Below, piece after piece: positions 37,536 to 48,257 of a DNA stretch of 64,000 bases. Under the pieces are notes generated by a model. That model saw nothing but the letters and a program-made list of their open reading frames with translations, searched no databases and was not told where the DNA came from. The translations under genes and the position numbers were made by a program. Every line of letters begins with the position of its first letter. The first letter of the stretch is position 1. Source of the stretch: Thereva unica (lineage: Eukaryota > Arthropoda > Insecta > Diptera > Therevidae); NCBI GenBank assembly GCA_949987705.1, contig OX465286.1:10347959-10411958 (forward strand), in the 5' to 3' direction.

Positions 37536-38980
37536 CGGGAATGCCGCAATGCGGGAATGCGGCAATGCGGGAATGCGGCAATGCGGGAATGCGGCAATGC
37601 GGCAATGCGGGAATGCGGCAATGCGGGAATGCGGGAATGCGGGAATGCGGGAATGCGGGAATGCGGGAATGCGGCAATGCGGGAATGCGGCAATGCGGGA
37701 ATGCGGCAATGCGGCAATGCGGGAATGCGGCAATGCGGCAATGCGGGAATGCGGCAATGCGGGAATGCGGCAATGCGGGAATGCGGCAATGCGGCAATGC
37801 GGGAATGCGGGAATGCCGCAATGCGGGAATGCGGCAATGCGGGAATGCGGCAATGCGGCAATGCGGGAATGCGGCAATGCGGGAATGCGGCAATGCGGGA
37901 ATGCGGCAATGCGGGAATGCGGCAATGCGGGAATGCGGCAATGCGGGAATGCGGCAATGCGGGAATGCGGCAATGCGGGAATGCGGGAATGCGGCAATGC
38001 GGGAATGCGGCCATGCGGGAATGCGGCCATGCGGGAATGCGGCAATGCGGGAATGCGGCAATGCGGGAATGCGGCAATGCGGGAATGCGGGAATGCGGCA
38101 ATGCGGGAATGCGGCCATGCGGGAATGCGGCAATGCGGGAATGTGGCAATGCGGCAATGCGGGAATGCGGCAATGCGGGAATGCGGCAATGCGGGAATGC
38201 GGCAATGCGGGAATGCGGGAATGCCGCAATGCGGGAATGCGGAAATGCGGGAATGCGGGAATGCGGCAATGCGGGAATGCGGGAATGCGGCAATGCGGGA
38301 ATGCGGCAATGCGGGAATGCGGCAATGCGGGAATGCGGCAATGCGGGAATGCGGGAATGCGGGAATGCGGCCATGCGGGAATGCGGCAAAGCGGGAATGC
38401 GGGAATGCGGCAATGCGGCAATGCGGGAATGCGGGAATGCGGCAATGCGGGAATGCGGGAATGCGGCAATGCGGCAATGCGGGAATGCCGCAATGCGGCA
38501 ATGCGGGAATGCGGGAATGCGGCAATGCGGCAATGCGGGAATGCGGCAATGCGGGAATGCGGGAATGCCGCAATGCGGGAATGCGGCAATGCGGGAATGC
38601 GGCAATGCGGCAATGCGGGAATGCGGGAATGCGGCAATGCGGGAATGCGGCAATGCGGGAATGCGGGAATGCGGCCATGCGGGAATGCGGCAATGCGGGA
38701 ATGCGGCAATGCGGGAATGCGGCAATGCGGGAATGCGGCAATGCGGGAATGCGGCAATGCGGGAATGCCGCAATGCGGGAATGCGGCAATGCGGAAATGC
38801 GGGAATGCGGGAATGCGGCAATGCGGCAATGCGGGAATGCGGCAATGCGGGAATGCGGGAATGCGGCAATGCGGGAATGCGGGAATGCCGCAATGCGGCA
38901 ATGCGGGAATGCGGGAATGCGGCAATGCGGGAATGCGGGAATGCGGCAATGCGGCAATGCGGGAATGCGGCAATGCGGGG
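37526..38980 (+). repeat. Right minisatellite arm, GGGAATGC/GGCAATGC units
   Basis: About 180 octamers, G-rich on the plus strand. Long stretches alternate strictly between GGGAATGC and GGCAATGC. Arm-specific variants are GGCCATGC (for example near 38,010, 38,026, 38,115, 38,369 and 38,673), GGAAATGC (near 38,240 and 38,790) and GGCAAAGC (near 38,385). None of the left-arm GCGTTGCC or 7-bp variants appears here in reverse complement. The arm is about 550 bp shorter than the left arm. Confidence 0.95.
37625..37667 (+). other. Potential G-quadruplex tract in right minisatellite arm
   Basis: Six consecutive GGGAATGC units put six GGG runs at 8-bp spacing with 5-nt AATGC loops (runs start at 37,625, 37,633, 37,641, 37,649, 37,657 and 37,665). 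This fits the usual four-run, loop 1-7 rule. Elsewhere GGCAATGC units interrupt the runs. Folding is inferred from sequence only. Confidence 0.6.
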
Positions 38981-38990
38981 ATTGAATTCA
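38970..38990. other. Right minisatellite/satellite junction
   Basis: Minisatellite GCAATGCGGGG passes directly into satellite ATTGAATTCACAG. The GGG is shared by the octamer (GGGAATGC) and the satellite (GTGGGATTG), so the join shows about 3 bp of microhomology. It lies at a different monomer position from the left junction; the two are offset by about 138 bp of monomer sequence. Confidence 0.88.
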
Positions 38991-39293
38991 CAGCCTCCCT
39001 GGGAGGTCCCTAACAATTTCCCATCCAAAAAAGGGCCACTCCAGAATTTTCCCAAAACCGGAAAATTTTCAAAGGGGTACCCCTTGGGATATTTTTGGTC
39101 GATTTCACGAAAGTGCTGGGATCTTAATGAATGGGGTATCGTTGGAAAGGGCTCGCTCCCCCGAGTTCAGCGCACTTGATTTGGTCCAGAAATTCCAAGG
39201 GATTCGGGAGATATCCCCTCTTTTGTGATTTCCCCAAGGGGGCTGCAGAATGCCCATTATCTCGGGAAATACTGGTCAGCCCGGGGTGGGATT
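38984..39293 (+). repeat. Representative 310-bp right-arm monomer
   Basis: First complete unit right of the minisatellite, EcoRI to EcoRI. It has the 1-bp shorter CCCCAAGGGGGC form near the PstI site and the AAAAAAGGGCC form. The GGGGTACCCC palindrome lies near 39,076-39,085 and the CENP-B-box-like stretch at 39,137-39,153. Confidence 0.92.
39137..39153 (+). promoter_or_regulatory. CENP-B-box-like motif, right-arm example (once per monomer)
   Basis: TATCGTTGGAAAGGGCT matches the mammalian CENP-B box YTTCGTTGGAARCGGGA at 13 of 17 positions, including ten contiguous bases TCGTTGGAAA. It fails at positions 2, 13, 16 and 17. Of the nine positions usually treated as essential (TTCG, A, CGGG) six match. 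It looks like a box that lost the C before GGG. A TCGTCGGAAA form is common in other copies (for example 49,999-50,020 and 57,450-57,480). Binding by any CENP-B-like protein is not shown, and the match may be fortuitous. Confidence 0.4.
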
Positions 39294-40199
39294 GAATTCA
39301 CAGCCTCCCTGGGAGGTCCCTAACAATTTCCCATCCAAAAAAGGGCCACTCCAGAATTTTCCCAAAACCGGAAAATTTTCAAAGGGGTACCCCTTGGGAT
39401 ATTTTTGGTCGATTTCACGAAAGTGCTGGGATCTTAATGAATGGGGTATCGTTGGAAAGGGCTCGCTCCCCCGAGTTCAGCGCACTTGATTTGGTCCAAA
39501 AATTCCAAGGGATTCGGGAGATATCCCCTCTTTTGTGATTTCCCCAAGGGGGCTGCAGAATGCCCATTATCTCGGGAAATACTGGTCAGCCCGGGGTGGG
39601 ATTGAATTCACAGCCTCCCTGGGAGGTCCCTAACAATTTCCCATCCAAAAAAGGGCCACTCCAGAATTTTCCCAAAACCGGAAAATTTTCAAAGGGGTAC
39701 CCCTTGGGACATTTTTGGTCGATTTCACGAAAGTGCTGGGATCTTAATGAATGGGGTATCGTTGGAAAGGGCTCGCTCCCCCGAGTTCAGCGCACTTGAT
39801 TTGGTCCAGAAATTCCAAGGGATTCGGGAGATATCCCCTCTTTTGTGATTTCCCCAAGGGGGCTGCAGAATGCCCATTATCTCGGGAAATACTGGTCAGC
39901 CCGGGGTGGGATTGAATTCACAGCCTCCCTGGGAGGTCCCTAACAATTTCCCATCCCAAAAAGGGCCACTCCAGAATTTTCCCAAAACCGGAAAATTTTC
40001 AAAGGGGTACCCCTTGGGATATTTTTGGTCGATTTCACGAAAGTGCTGGGATCTTAATGAATGGGGTATCGTTGGAAAGGGCTCGCTCCCCCGAGTTCAG
40101 CGCACTTGATTTGGTCCAGAAATTCCAAGGGGTTCGGGAGATATCCCCTCTTTTGTGATTTCCCAAAGGGGGGCTGCAGAATGCCCATTATCTCGGGAA

Positions 40200-43100
40200 A
40201 TACTGGTCAGCCCGGGATGGGATTGAATTCACAGCCTCCCTGGGAGGTCCCTAACAATTTCCCATCCAAAAAAGGGCCACTCCAGAATTTTCCCAAAACC
40301 GGAAAATTTTCAAAGGGGTACCCCTTGGGATATTTTTGGTCGATTTCACGAAAGTGCTGGGATCTTAATGAATGGGGTATCGTTGGAAAGGGCTCGCTCC
40401 CCCGAGTTCAGCGCACTTGGTTTGGTCCAGAAATTCCAAGGGGTTCGGGAGATATCCCCTGTTTTGTGATTTCCCAAAGGGGGGCTGCAGAATGCCCATT
40501 ATCTCGGGAAATACTGGTCAGCCCGGGGTGGGATTGAATTCACAGCCTCCCTGGGAGGTCCCTAACAATTTCCCATCCAAAAAAGGGCCACTCCAGAATT
40601 TTCCCAAAACCGGAAAATTTTCAAAGGGGTACCCCTTGGGATATTTTTGGTCGATTTCACGAAAGTGCTGGGATCTTAATGAATGGGGTATCGTTGGAAA
40701 GGGCTCGCTCCCCCGAGTTCAGCGCACTTGGTTTGGTCCAGAAATTCCAAGGGGTTCGGGAGATATCCCCTGTTTTGTGATTTCCCAAAGGGGGGCTGCA
40801 GAATGCCCATTATCTCGGGAAATACTGGTCAGCCCGGGGTGGGATTGAATTCACAGCCTCCCTGGGAGGTCCCTAACAATTTCCCATCCCAAAAAGGGCC
40901 ACTCCAGAATTTTCCCAAAACCGGAAAATTTTCAAAGGGGTACCCCTTGGGATATTTTTGGTCGATTTCACGAAAGTGCTGGGATCTTAATGAATGGGGT
41001 ATCGTTGGAAAGGGCTCGCTCCCCCGAGTTCAGCGCACTTGGTTTGGTCCAGAAATTCCAAGGGGTTCGGGAGATATCCCCTCTTTTGTGATTTCCCCAA
41101 GGGGGGCTGCAGAATGCCCATTATCTCGGGAAATACTGGTCAGCCCGGGGTGGGATTGAATTCACAGCCTCCCTGGGAGGTCCCTAACAATTTCCCATCC
41201 AAAAAAGGGCCACTCCAGAATTTTCCCAAAACCGGAAAATTTTCAAAGGGGTACCCCTTGGGATATTTTTGGTCGATTTCACGAAAGTGCTGGGATCTTA
41301 ATGAATGGGGTATCGTTGGAAAGGGCTCGCTCCCCCGAGTTCAGCGCACTTGGTTTGGTCCAGAAATTCCAAGGGGTTCGGGAGATATCCCCTGTTTTGT
41401 GATTTCCCAAAGGGGGGCTGCAGAATGCCCATTATCTCGGGAAATACTGGTCAGCCCGGGGTGGGATTGAATTCACAGCCTCCCTGGGAGGTCCCTAACA
41501 ATTTCCCATCCCAAAAAGGGCCACTCCAGAATTTTCCCAAAACCGGAAAATTTTCAAAGGGGTACCCCTTGGGATATTTTTGGTCGATTTCACGAAAGTG
41601 CTGGGATCTTAATGAATGGGGTATCGTTGGAAAGGGCTCGCTCCCCCGAGTTCAGCGCACTTGATTTGGTCCAGAAATTCCAAGGGGTTCGGGAGATATC
41701 CCCTCTTTTGTGATTTCCCCAAGGGGGGCTGCAGAATGCCCATTATCTCGGGAAATACTGGTCAGCCCGGGGTGGGATTGAATTCACAGCCTCCCTGGGA
41801 GGTCCCTAACAATTTCCCATCCAAAAAAGGGCCACTCCAGAATTTTCCCAAAACCGGAAAATTTTCAAAGGGGTACCCCTTGGGATATTTTTGGTCGATT
41901 TCACGAAAGTGCTGGGATCTTAATGAATGGGGTATCGTTGGAAAGGGCTCGCTCCCCCGAGTTCAGCGCACTTGATTTGGTCCAGAAATTCCAAGGGGTT
42001 CGGGAGATATCCCCTCTTTTGTGATTTCCCCAAGGGGGCTGCAGAATGCCCATTATCTCGGGAAATACTGGTCAGCCCGGGGTGGGATTGAATTCACAGC
42101 CTCCCTGGGAGGTCCCTAACAATTTCCCATCCCAAAAAGGGCCACTCCAGAATTTTCCCAAAACCGGAAAATTTTCAAAGGGGTACCCCTTGGGATATTT
42201 TTGGTCGATTTCACGAAAGTGCTGGGATCTTAATGAATGGGGTATCGTTGGAAAGGGCTCGCTCCCCCGAGTTCAGCGCACTTGGTTTGGTCCAGAAATT
42301 CCAAGGGGTTCGGGAGATATCCCCTCTTTTGTGATTTCCCCAAGGGGGGCTGCAGAATGCCCATTATCTCGGGAAATACTGGTCAGCCCGGGGTGGGATT
42401 GAATTCACAGCCTCCCTGGGAGGTCCCTAACAATTTCCCATCCAAAAAAGGGCCACTCCAGAATTTTCCCAAAACCGGAAAATTTTCAAAGGGGTACCCC
42501 TTGGGATATTTTTGGTCGATTTCACGAAAGTGCTGGGATCTTAATGAATGGGGTATCGTTGGAAAGGGCTCGCTCCCCCGAGTTCAGCGCACTTGGTTTG
42601 GTCCAGAAATTCCAAGGGGTTCGGGAGATATCCCCTGTTTTGTGATTTCCCAAAGGGGGGCTGCAGAATGCCCATTATCTCGGGAAATACTGGTCAGCCC
42701 GGGGTGGGATTGAATTCACAGCCTCCCTGGGAGGTCCCTAACAATTTCCCATCCCAAAAAGGGCCACTCCAGAATTTTCCCAAAACCGGAAAATTTTCAA
42801 AGGGGTACCCCTTGGGATATTTTTGGTCGATTTCACGAAAGTGCTGGGATCTTAATGAATGGGGTATCGTTGGAAAGGGCTCGCTCCCCCGAGTTCAGCG
42901 CACTTGATTTGGTCCAGAAATTCCAAGGGGTTCGGGAGATATCCCCTCTTTTGTGATTTCCCCAAGGGGGGCTGCAGAATGCCCATTATCTCGGGAAATA
43001 CTGGTCAGCCCGGGGTGGGATTGAATTCACAGCCTCCCTGGGAGGTCCCTAACAATTTCCCATCCAAAAAAGGGCCACTCCAGAATTTTCCCAAAACCGG

Positions 43101-46100
43101 AAAATTTTCAAAGGGGTACCCCTTGGGATATTTTTGGTCGATTTCACGAAAGTGCTGGGATCTTAATGAATGGGGTATCGTTGGAAAGGGCTCGCTCCCC
43201 CGAGTTCAGCGCACTTGATTTGGTCCAGAAATTCCAAGGGGTTCGGGAGATATCCCCTCTTTTGTGATTTCCCCAAGGGGGCTGCAGAATGCCCATTATC
43301 TCGGGAAATACTGGTCAGCCCGGGGTGGGATTGAATTCACAGCCTCCCTGGGAGGTCCCTAACAATTTCCCATCCCAAAAAGGGCCACTCCAGAATTTTC
43401 CCAAAACCGGAAAATTTTCAAAGGGGTACCCCTTGGGATATTTTTGGTCGATTTCACGAAAGTGCTGGGATCTTAATGAATGGGGTATCGTTGGAAAGGG
43501 CTCGCTCCCCCGAGTTCAGCGCACTTGATTTGGTCCAGAAATTCCAAGGGGTTCGGGAGATATCCCCTCTTTTGTGATTTCCCCAAGGGGGGCTGCAGAA
43601 TGCCCATTATCTCGGGAAATACTGGTCAGCCCGGGGTGGGATTGAATTCACAGCCTCCCTGGGAGGTCCCTAACAATTTCCCATCCAAAAAAGGGCCACT
43701 CCAGAATTTTCCCAAAACCGGAAAATTTTCAAAGGGGTACCCCTTGGGATATTTTTGGTCGATTTCACGAAAGTGCTGGGATCTTAATGAATGGGGTATC
43801 GTTGGAAAGGGCTCGCTCCCCCGAGTTCAGCGCACTTGGTTTGGTCCAGAAATTCCAAGGGGTTCGGGAGATATCCCCTCTTTTGTGATTTCCCCAAGGG
43901 GGGCTGCAGAATGCCCATTATCTCGGGAAATACTGGTCAGCCCGGGGTGGGATTGAATTCACAGCCTCCCTGGGAGGTCCCTAACAATTTCCCATCCAAA
44001 AAAGGGCCACTCCAGAATTTTCCCAAAACCGGAAAATTTTCAAAGGGGTACCCCTTGGGATATTTTTGGTCGATTTCACGAAAGTGCTGGGATCTTAATG
44101 AATGGGGTATCGTTGGAAAGGGCTCGCTCCCCCGAGTTCAGCGCACTTGGTTTGGTCCAGAAATTCCAAGGGGTTCGGGAGATATCCCCTGTTTTGTGAT
44201 TTCCCAAAGGGGGGCTGCAGAATGCCCATTATCTCGGGAAATACTGGTCAGCCCGGGATGGGATTGAATTCACAGCCTCCCTGGGAGGTCCCTAACAATT
44301 TCCCATCCAAAAAAGGGCCACTCCAGAATTTTCCCAAAACCGGAAAATTTTCAAAGGGGTACCCCTTGGGATATTTTTGGTCGATTTCACGAAAGTGCTG
44401 GGATCTTAATGAATGGGGTATCGTTGGAAAGGGCTCGCTCCCCCGAGTTCAGCGCACTTGGTTTGGTCCAGAAATTCCAAGGGGTTCGGGAGATATCCCC
44501 TGTTTTGTGATTTCCCAAAGGGGGGCTGCAGAATGCCCATTATCTCGGGAAATACTGGTCAGCCCGGGGTGGGATTGAATTCACAGCCTCCCTGGGAGGT
44601 CCCTAACAATTTCCCATCCAAAAAAGGGCCACTCCAGAATTTTCCCAAAACCGGAAAATTTTCAAAGGGGTACCCCTTGGGATATTTTTGGTCGATTTCA
44701 CGAAAGTGCTGGGATCTTAATGAATGGGGTATCGTTGGAAAGGGCTCGCTCCCCCGAGTTCAGCGCACTTGGTTTGGTCCAGAAATTCCAAGGGGTTCGG
44801 GAGATATCCCCTGTTTTGTGATTTCCCAAAGGGGGGCTGCAGAATGCCCATTATCTCGGGAAATACTGGTCAGCCCGGGGTGGGATTGAATTCACAGCCT
44901 CCCTGGGAGGTCCCTAACAATTTCCCATCCCAAAAAGGGCCACTCCAGAATTTTCCCAAAACCGGAAAATTTTCAAAGGGGTACCCCTTGGGATATTTTT
45001 GGTCGATTTCACGAAAGTGCTGGGATCTTAATGAATGGGGTATCGTTGGAAAGGGCTCGCTCCCCCGAGTTCAGCGCACTTGGTTTGGTCCAGAAATTCC
45101 AAGGGGTTCGGGAGATATCCCCTCTTTTGTGATTTCCCCAAGGGGGGCTGCAGAATGCCCATTATCTCGGGAAATACTGGTCAGCCCGGGGTGGGATTGA
45201 ATTCACAGCCTCCCTGGGAGGTCCCTAACAATTTCCCATCCAAAAAAGGGCCACTCCAGAATTTTCCCAAAACCGGAAAATTTTCAAAGGGGTACCCCTT
45301 GGGATATTTTTGGTCGATTTCACGAAAGTGCTGGGATCTTAATGAATGGGGTATCGTTGGAAAGGGCTCGCTCCCCCGAGTTCAGCGCACTTGGTTTGGT
45401 CCAGAAATTCCAAGGGGTTCGGGAGATATCCCCTGTTTTGTGATTTCCCAAAGGGGGGCTGCAGAATGCCCATTATCTCGGGAAATACTGGTCAGCCCGG
45501 GGTGGGATTGAATTCACAGCCTCCCTGGGAGGTCCCTAACAATTTCCCATCCCAAAAAGGGCCACTCCAGAATTTTCCCAAAACCGGAAAATTTTCAAAG
45601 GGGTACCCCTTGGGATATTTTTGGTCGATTTCACGAAAGTGCTGGGATCTTAATGAATGGGGTATCGTTGGAAAGGGCTCGCTCCCCCGAGTTCAGCGCA
45701 CTTGATTTGGTCCAGAAATTCCAAGGGGTTCGGGAGATATCCCCTCTTTTGTGATTTCCCCAAGGGGGGCTGCAGAATGCCCATTATCTCGGGAAATACT
45801 GGTCAGCCCGGGGTGGGATTGAATTCACAGCCTCCCTGGGAGGTCCCTAACAATTTCCCATCCAAAAAAGGGCCACTCCAGAATTTTCCCAAAACCGGAA
45901 AATTTTCAAAGGGGTACCCCTTGGGATATTTTTGGTCGATTTCACGAAAGTGCTGGGATCTTAATGAATGGGGTATCGTTGGAAAGGGCTCGCTCCCCCG
46001 AGTTCAGCGCACTTGATTTGGTCCAGAAATTCCAAGGGGTTCGGGAGATATCCCCTCTTTTGTGATTTCCCCAAGGGGGCTGCAGAATGCCCATTATCTC

Positions 46101-47840
46101 GGGAAATACTGGTCAGCCCGGGGTGGGATTGAATTCACAGCCTCCCTGGGAGGTCCCTAACAATTTCCCATCCCAAAAAGGGCCACTCCAGAATTTTCCC
46201 AAAACCGGAAAATTTTCAAAGGGGTACCCCTTGGGATATTTTTGGTCGATTTCACGAAAGTGCTGGGATCTTAATGAATGGGGTATCGTTGGAAAGGGCT
46301 CGCTCCCCCGAGTTCAGCGCACTTGGTTTGGTCCAGAAATTCCAAGGGGTTCGGGAGATATCCCCTCTTTTGTGATTTCCCCAAGGGGGGCTGCAGAATG
46401 CCCATTATCTCGGGAAATACTGGTCAGCCCGGGGTGGGATTGAATTCACAGCCTCCCTGGGAGGTCCCTAACAATTTCCCATCCAAAAAAGGGCCACTCC
46501 AGAATTTTCCCAAAACCGGAAAATTTTCAAAGGGGTACCCCTTGGGATATTTTTGGTCGATTTCACGAAAGTGCTGGGATCTTAATGAATGGGGTATCGT
46601 TGGAAAGGGCTCGCTCCCCCGAGTTCAGCGCACTTGGTTTGGTCCAGAAATTCCAAGGGGTTCGGGAGATATCCCCTGTTTTGTGATTTCCCAAAGGGGG
46701 GCTGCAGAATGCCCATTATCTCGGGAAATACTGGTCAGCCCGGGGTGGGATTGAATTCACAGCCTCCCTGGGAGGTCCCTAACAATTTCCCATCCCAAAA
46801 AGGGCCACTCCAGAATTTTCCCAAAACCGGAAAATTTTCAAAGGGGTACCCCTTGGGATATTTTTGGTCGATTTCACGAAAGTGCTGGGATCTTAATGAA
46901 TGGGGTATCGTTGGAAAGGGCTCGCTCCCCCGAGTTCAGCGCACTTGATTTGGTCCAGAAATTCCAAGGGGTTCGGGAGATATCCCCTCTTTTGTGATTT
47001 CCCCAAGGGGGGCTGCAGAATGCCCATTATCTCGGGAAATACTGGTCAGCCCGGGGTGGGATTGAATTCACAGCCTCCCTGGGAGGTCCTAACAATTTCC
47101 CATCCAAAAAAGGGCCACTCCAGAATTTTCCCAAAACCGGAAAATTTTCAAAGGGGTACCCCTTGGGATATTTTTGGTCGATTTCACGAAAGTGCTGGGA
47201 TCTTAATGAATGGGGTATCGTTGGAAAGGGCTCGCTCCCCCGAGTTCAGCGCACTTGATTTGGTCCAGAAATTCCAAGGGGTTCGGGAGATATCCCCTCT
47301 TTTGTGATTTCCCCAAGGGGGCTGCAGAATGCCCATTATCTCGGGAAATACTGGTCAGCCCGGGGTGGGATTGAATTCACAGCCTCCCTGGGAGGTCCCT
47401 AACAATTTCCCATCCCAAAAAGGGCCACTCCAGAATTTTCCCAAAACCGGAAAATTTTCAAAGGGGTACCCCTTGGGATATTTTTGGTCGATTTCACGAA
47501 AGTGCTGGGATCTTAATGAATGGGGTATCGTTGGAAAGGGCTCGCTCCCCCGAGTTCAGCGCACTTGATTTGGTCCAGAAATTCCAAGGGGTTCGGGAGA
47601 TATCCCCTCTTTTGTGATTTCCCCAAGGGGGGCTGCAGAATGCCCATTATCTCGGGAAATACTGGTCAGCCCGGGGTGGGATTGAATTCACAGCCTCCCT
47701 GGGAGGTCCCTAACAATTTCCCATCCAAAAAAGGGCCACTCCAGAATTTTCCCAAAACCGGAAAATTTTCAAAGGGGTACCCCTTGGGATATTTTTGGTC
47801 GATTTCACGAAAGTGCTGGGATCTTAATGAATGGGGTATC
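40200..47840 (+). repeat. 13-mer higher-order repeat, ~4,041 bp, two copies
   Basis: Units with CCCAAAAAGG at about 40,887, 41,508, 42,130, 42,752 and 43,374 recur at 44,928, 45,549, 46,171, 46,793 and 47,415, each offset 4,041 bp. The private CCCGGGATGGG form at 40,215 recurs at 44,257. Within each copy CCCAAAAAGG and CCAAAAAAGG monomers largely alternate. The second copy has a private 1-bp deletion (GGTCCTAAC near 47,088). Confidence 0.88.
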
Positions 47841-48257
47841 GTTGGAAAGGGCTCGCTCCCCCGAGTTCAGCGCACTTGGTTTGGTCCAGAAATTCCAAGG
47901 GGTTCGGGAGATATCCCCTGTTTTGTGATTTCCCAAAGGGGGGCTGCAGAATGCCCATTATCTCGGGAAATACTGGTCAGCCCGGGGTGGGATTGAATTC
48001 ACAGCCTCCCTGGGAGGTCCCTAACAATTTCCCATCCCAAAAAGGGCCACTCCAGAATTTCCCAAACCGGAAAATTTTCAAAGGGGTACCCTTGGGATAT
48101 TTTTGGTCGATTTCACGAAAGTGCTGGGATTTTAATGAATGGGGTGTCGTTGGAAAGGGCTCGCTCCCCCGAGTTCAGCGCACTTGATTTGGTCCAAAAA
48201 TTCCAAGGGATTCGGGAGATATCCCTTCTTTTGTGATTTCCCCAAGGGGGCTGCAGA

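Larger units (their letters stand above)
35522..38980. repeat. Central 8-bp minisatellite block with internal strand switch
   Basis: About 3.46 kb of tandem octamers. The plus strand reads GCATTCCC, GCATTGCC or GCATTGCG units up to 37,525, and their reverse complements after it. Every octamer carries one CpG, and I see only three units with CpG-to-TpG/CpA decay (near 36,188, 36,234 and 38,143). No unit arrangement makes a stop codon in most frames, so ORFs of 1,163-1,211 codons stay open in several frames on both strands. They encode cyclic octapeptides and are composition artefacts. The block replaces part of a satellite monomer on the left and part of a different monomer phase on the right. 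Confidence 0.97.

Noticed and set aside
37500..37550. Pure fold-back (missed adapter or hairpin) read artefact as the full explanation of the inversion
   Set aside because: The two arms differ in unit order, length and private variants, which a fold-back copy would not. An assembly join between distinct arrays is still possible and is kept as a caveat.
35522..38980. CRISPR array
   Set aside because: Units are contiguous octamers without spacers, and there are no cas genes or leader.
35522..38980. Telomeric or interstitial telomere repeat
   Set aside because: No TTAGGG, TTTAGGG or related telomere unit is present; the octamer GGGAATGC is not a telomere repeat I know.
39137..39153. A canonical, fully matching CENP-B box
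   Set aside because: Three of nine essential positions differ, so it is listed only as box-like with low confidence.
35380..39179. Long ORFs (>1,100 codons) in the central block as genuine repeat-rich proteins
   Set aside because: Several frames on both strands are open together, the products are pure cyclic octapeptides, some frames run into satellite at both ends, and no start context or domain is visible. The lack of stops follows from the octamer composition.
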